64,000 nucleotides of DNA from Nitrobacter sp. Nb-311A (lineage in GTDB: Bacteria; Pseudomonadota; Alphaproteobacteria; Rhizobiales; Xanthobacteraceae), in NCBI RefSeq assembly GCF_000152905.1, contig NZ_CH672421.1:73252-137251 (forward strand). Direction: 5' to 3'. Every line of letters starts with the position of its first letter. Positions within the stretch are counted from its first letter, which is position 1. Under the pieces are notes generated by a model. It was not told the origin of the DNA. It made no database searches and saw only the letters and a list, made by a program, of their open reading frames with translations. The position numbers were made by a program, and so were the translations under genes. Below, piece after piece: positions 63,988 to 64,000 of this stretch.

Positions 63988-64000
63988 GCTTTACACCTCA

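Overview
The window looks like chromosomal DNA of an alphaproteobacterium of the Nitrobacteraceae/Bradyrhizobiaceae (Bradyrhizobium, Afipia, Rhodopseudomonas or Nitrobacter type). The grounds are a MucR regulator, a DnaA-domain-IV HTH protein paired with a DUF6456 protein, an aerobic CO-dehydrogenase-type accessory cluster, a Usg protein, a CIRCE-like box before groESL, and many copies of the short palindromic intergenic repeats common in that family. No family assignment was checked by a search; all calls come from motifs read in the translations.

Layout. 1-402: start of a Tat-exported TIGR03808-like protein running off the edge. 603-1865: Bcr/CflA-type MFS transporter. 1983-9162 (minus): a B12-dependent methylmalonyl-CoA block with mutA, a GFA-family gene, mutB, a DUF3298-like secreted protein, the chaperone GTPase meaB, and pcp. 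9241-10980 (minus): folP-folB-folK. 11064-11698: a DUF4332 protein with a small partner, divergent from a HerA-like ATPase (12024). 13813-23332: GT87-type membrane enzyme, M20 dipeptidase, MucR, HTH/DUF6456 pair, SufE, DUF5330, a DivJ-like histidine kinase and a peptidoglycan-binding protein. 23410-25775: TonB-dependent receptor under a cobalamin riboswitch, which fits the B12-dependent mutase in the same window. 26220-30679: rpe, an outer-membrane barrel protein, a tiny Gly-rich secreted protein ending in Cys-Gly-Cys-His, a P1 peptidase and CcdA. 30857-36039 (minus): a complete branched-chain amino-acid type ABC system (livHMGF plus livK). 36472: membrane protein. 37053: pcaD.

37974-44824 is a CO-dehydrogenase/xanthine-dehydrogenase-family cluster (coxG, coxS, coxM, coxD, coxE, two XdhC-type genes, a MoCF/MobA fusion) with no gene for the molybdenum subunit CoxL. 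45069-48704 is a TetR-controlled HlyD/ABC efflux operon with a 30-bp perfect palindrome before the regulator. 48838-49842 is a decay zone: a frameshifted bcsS and a 5' stub of a DUF488 gene beside an intact DUF72 gene. 50918-53552 holds a GT2-GtrA protein and a GT39 enzyme. 53615-54480 is a VapBC-like toxin-antitoxin module with an unusual antitoxin and its palindromic operator. Then come groESL, usg, a CinA-like protein, xanthine phosphoribosyltransferase, an HCCA-isomerase-like protein, a tRNA-Leu(TAA) preceded by a decayed 5' tRNA half and phage-like small genes, an M29 aminopeptidase, a lipoprotein, an FAD monooxygenase and a zinc-finger protein.

No large mobile element, CRISPR array or rRNA was seen. 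The least explained signals are the 14-bp inverted repeat before the HTH/DUF6456 pair, the CGCH mini-protein and its neighbour whose start codon lies in a hairpin, the chimeric antitoxin, and the cox cluster without coxL.
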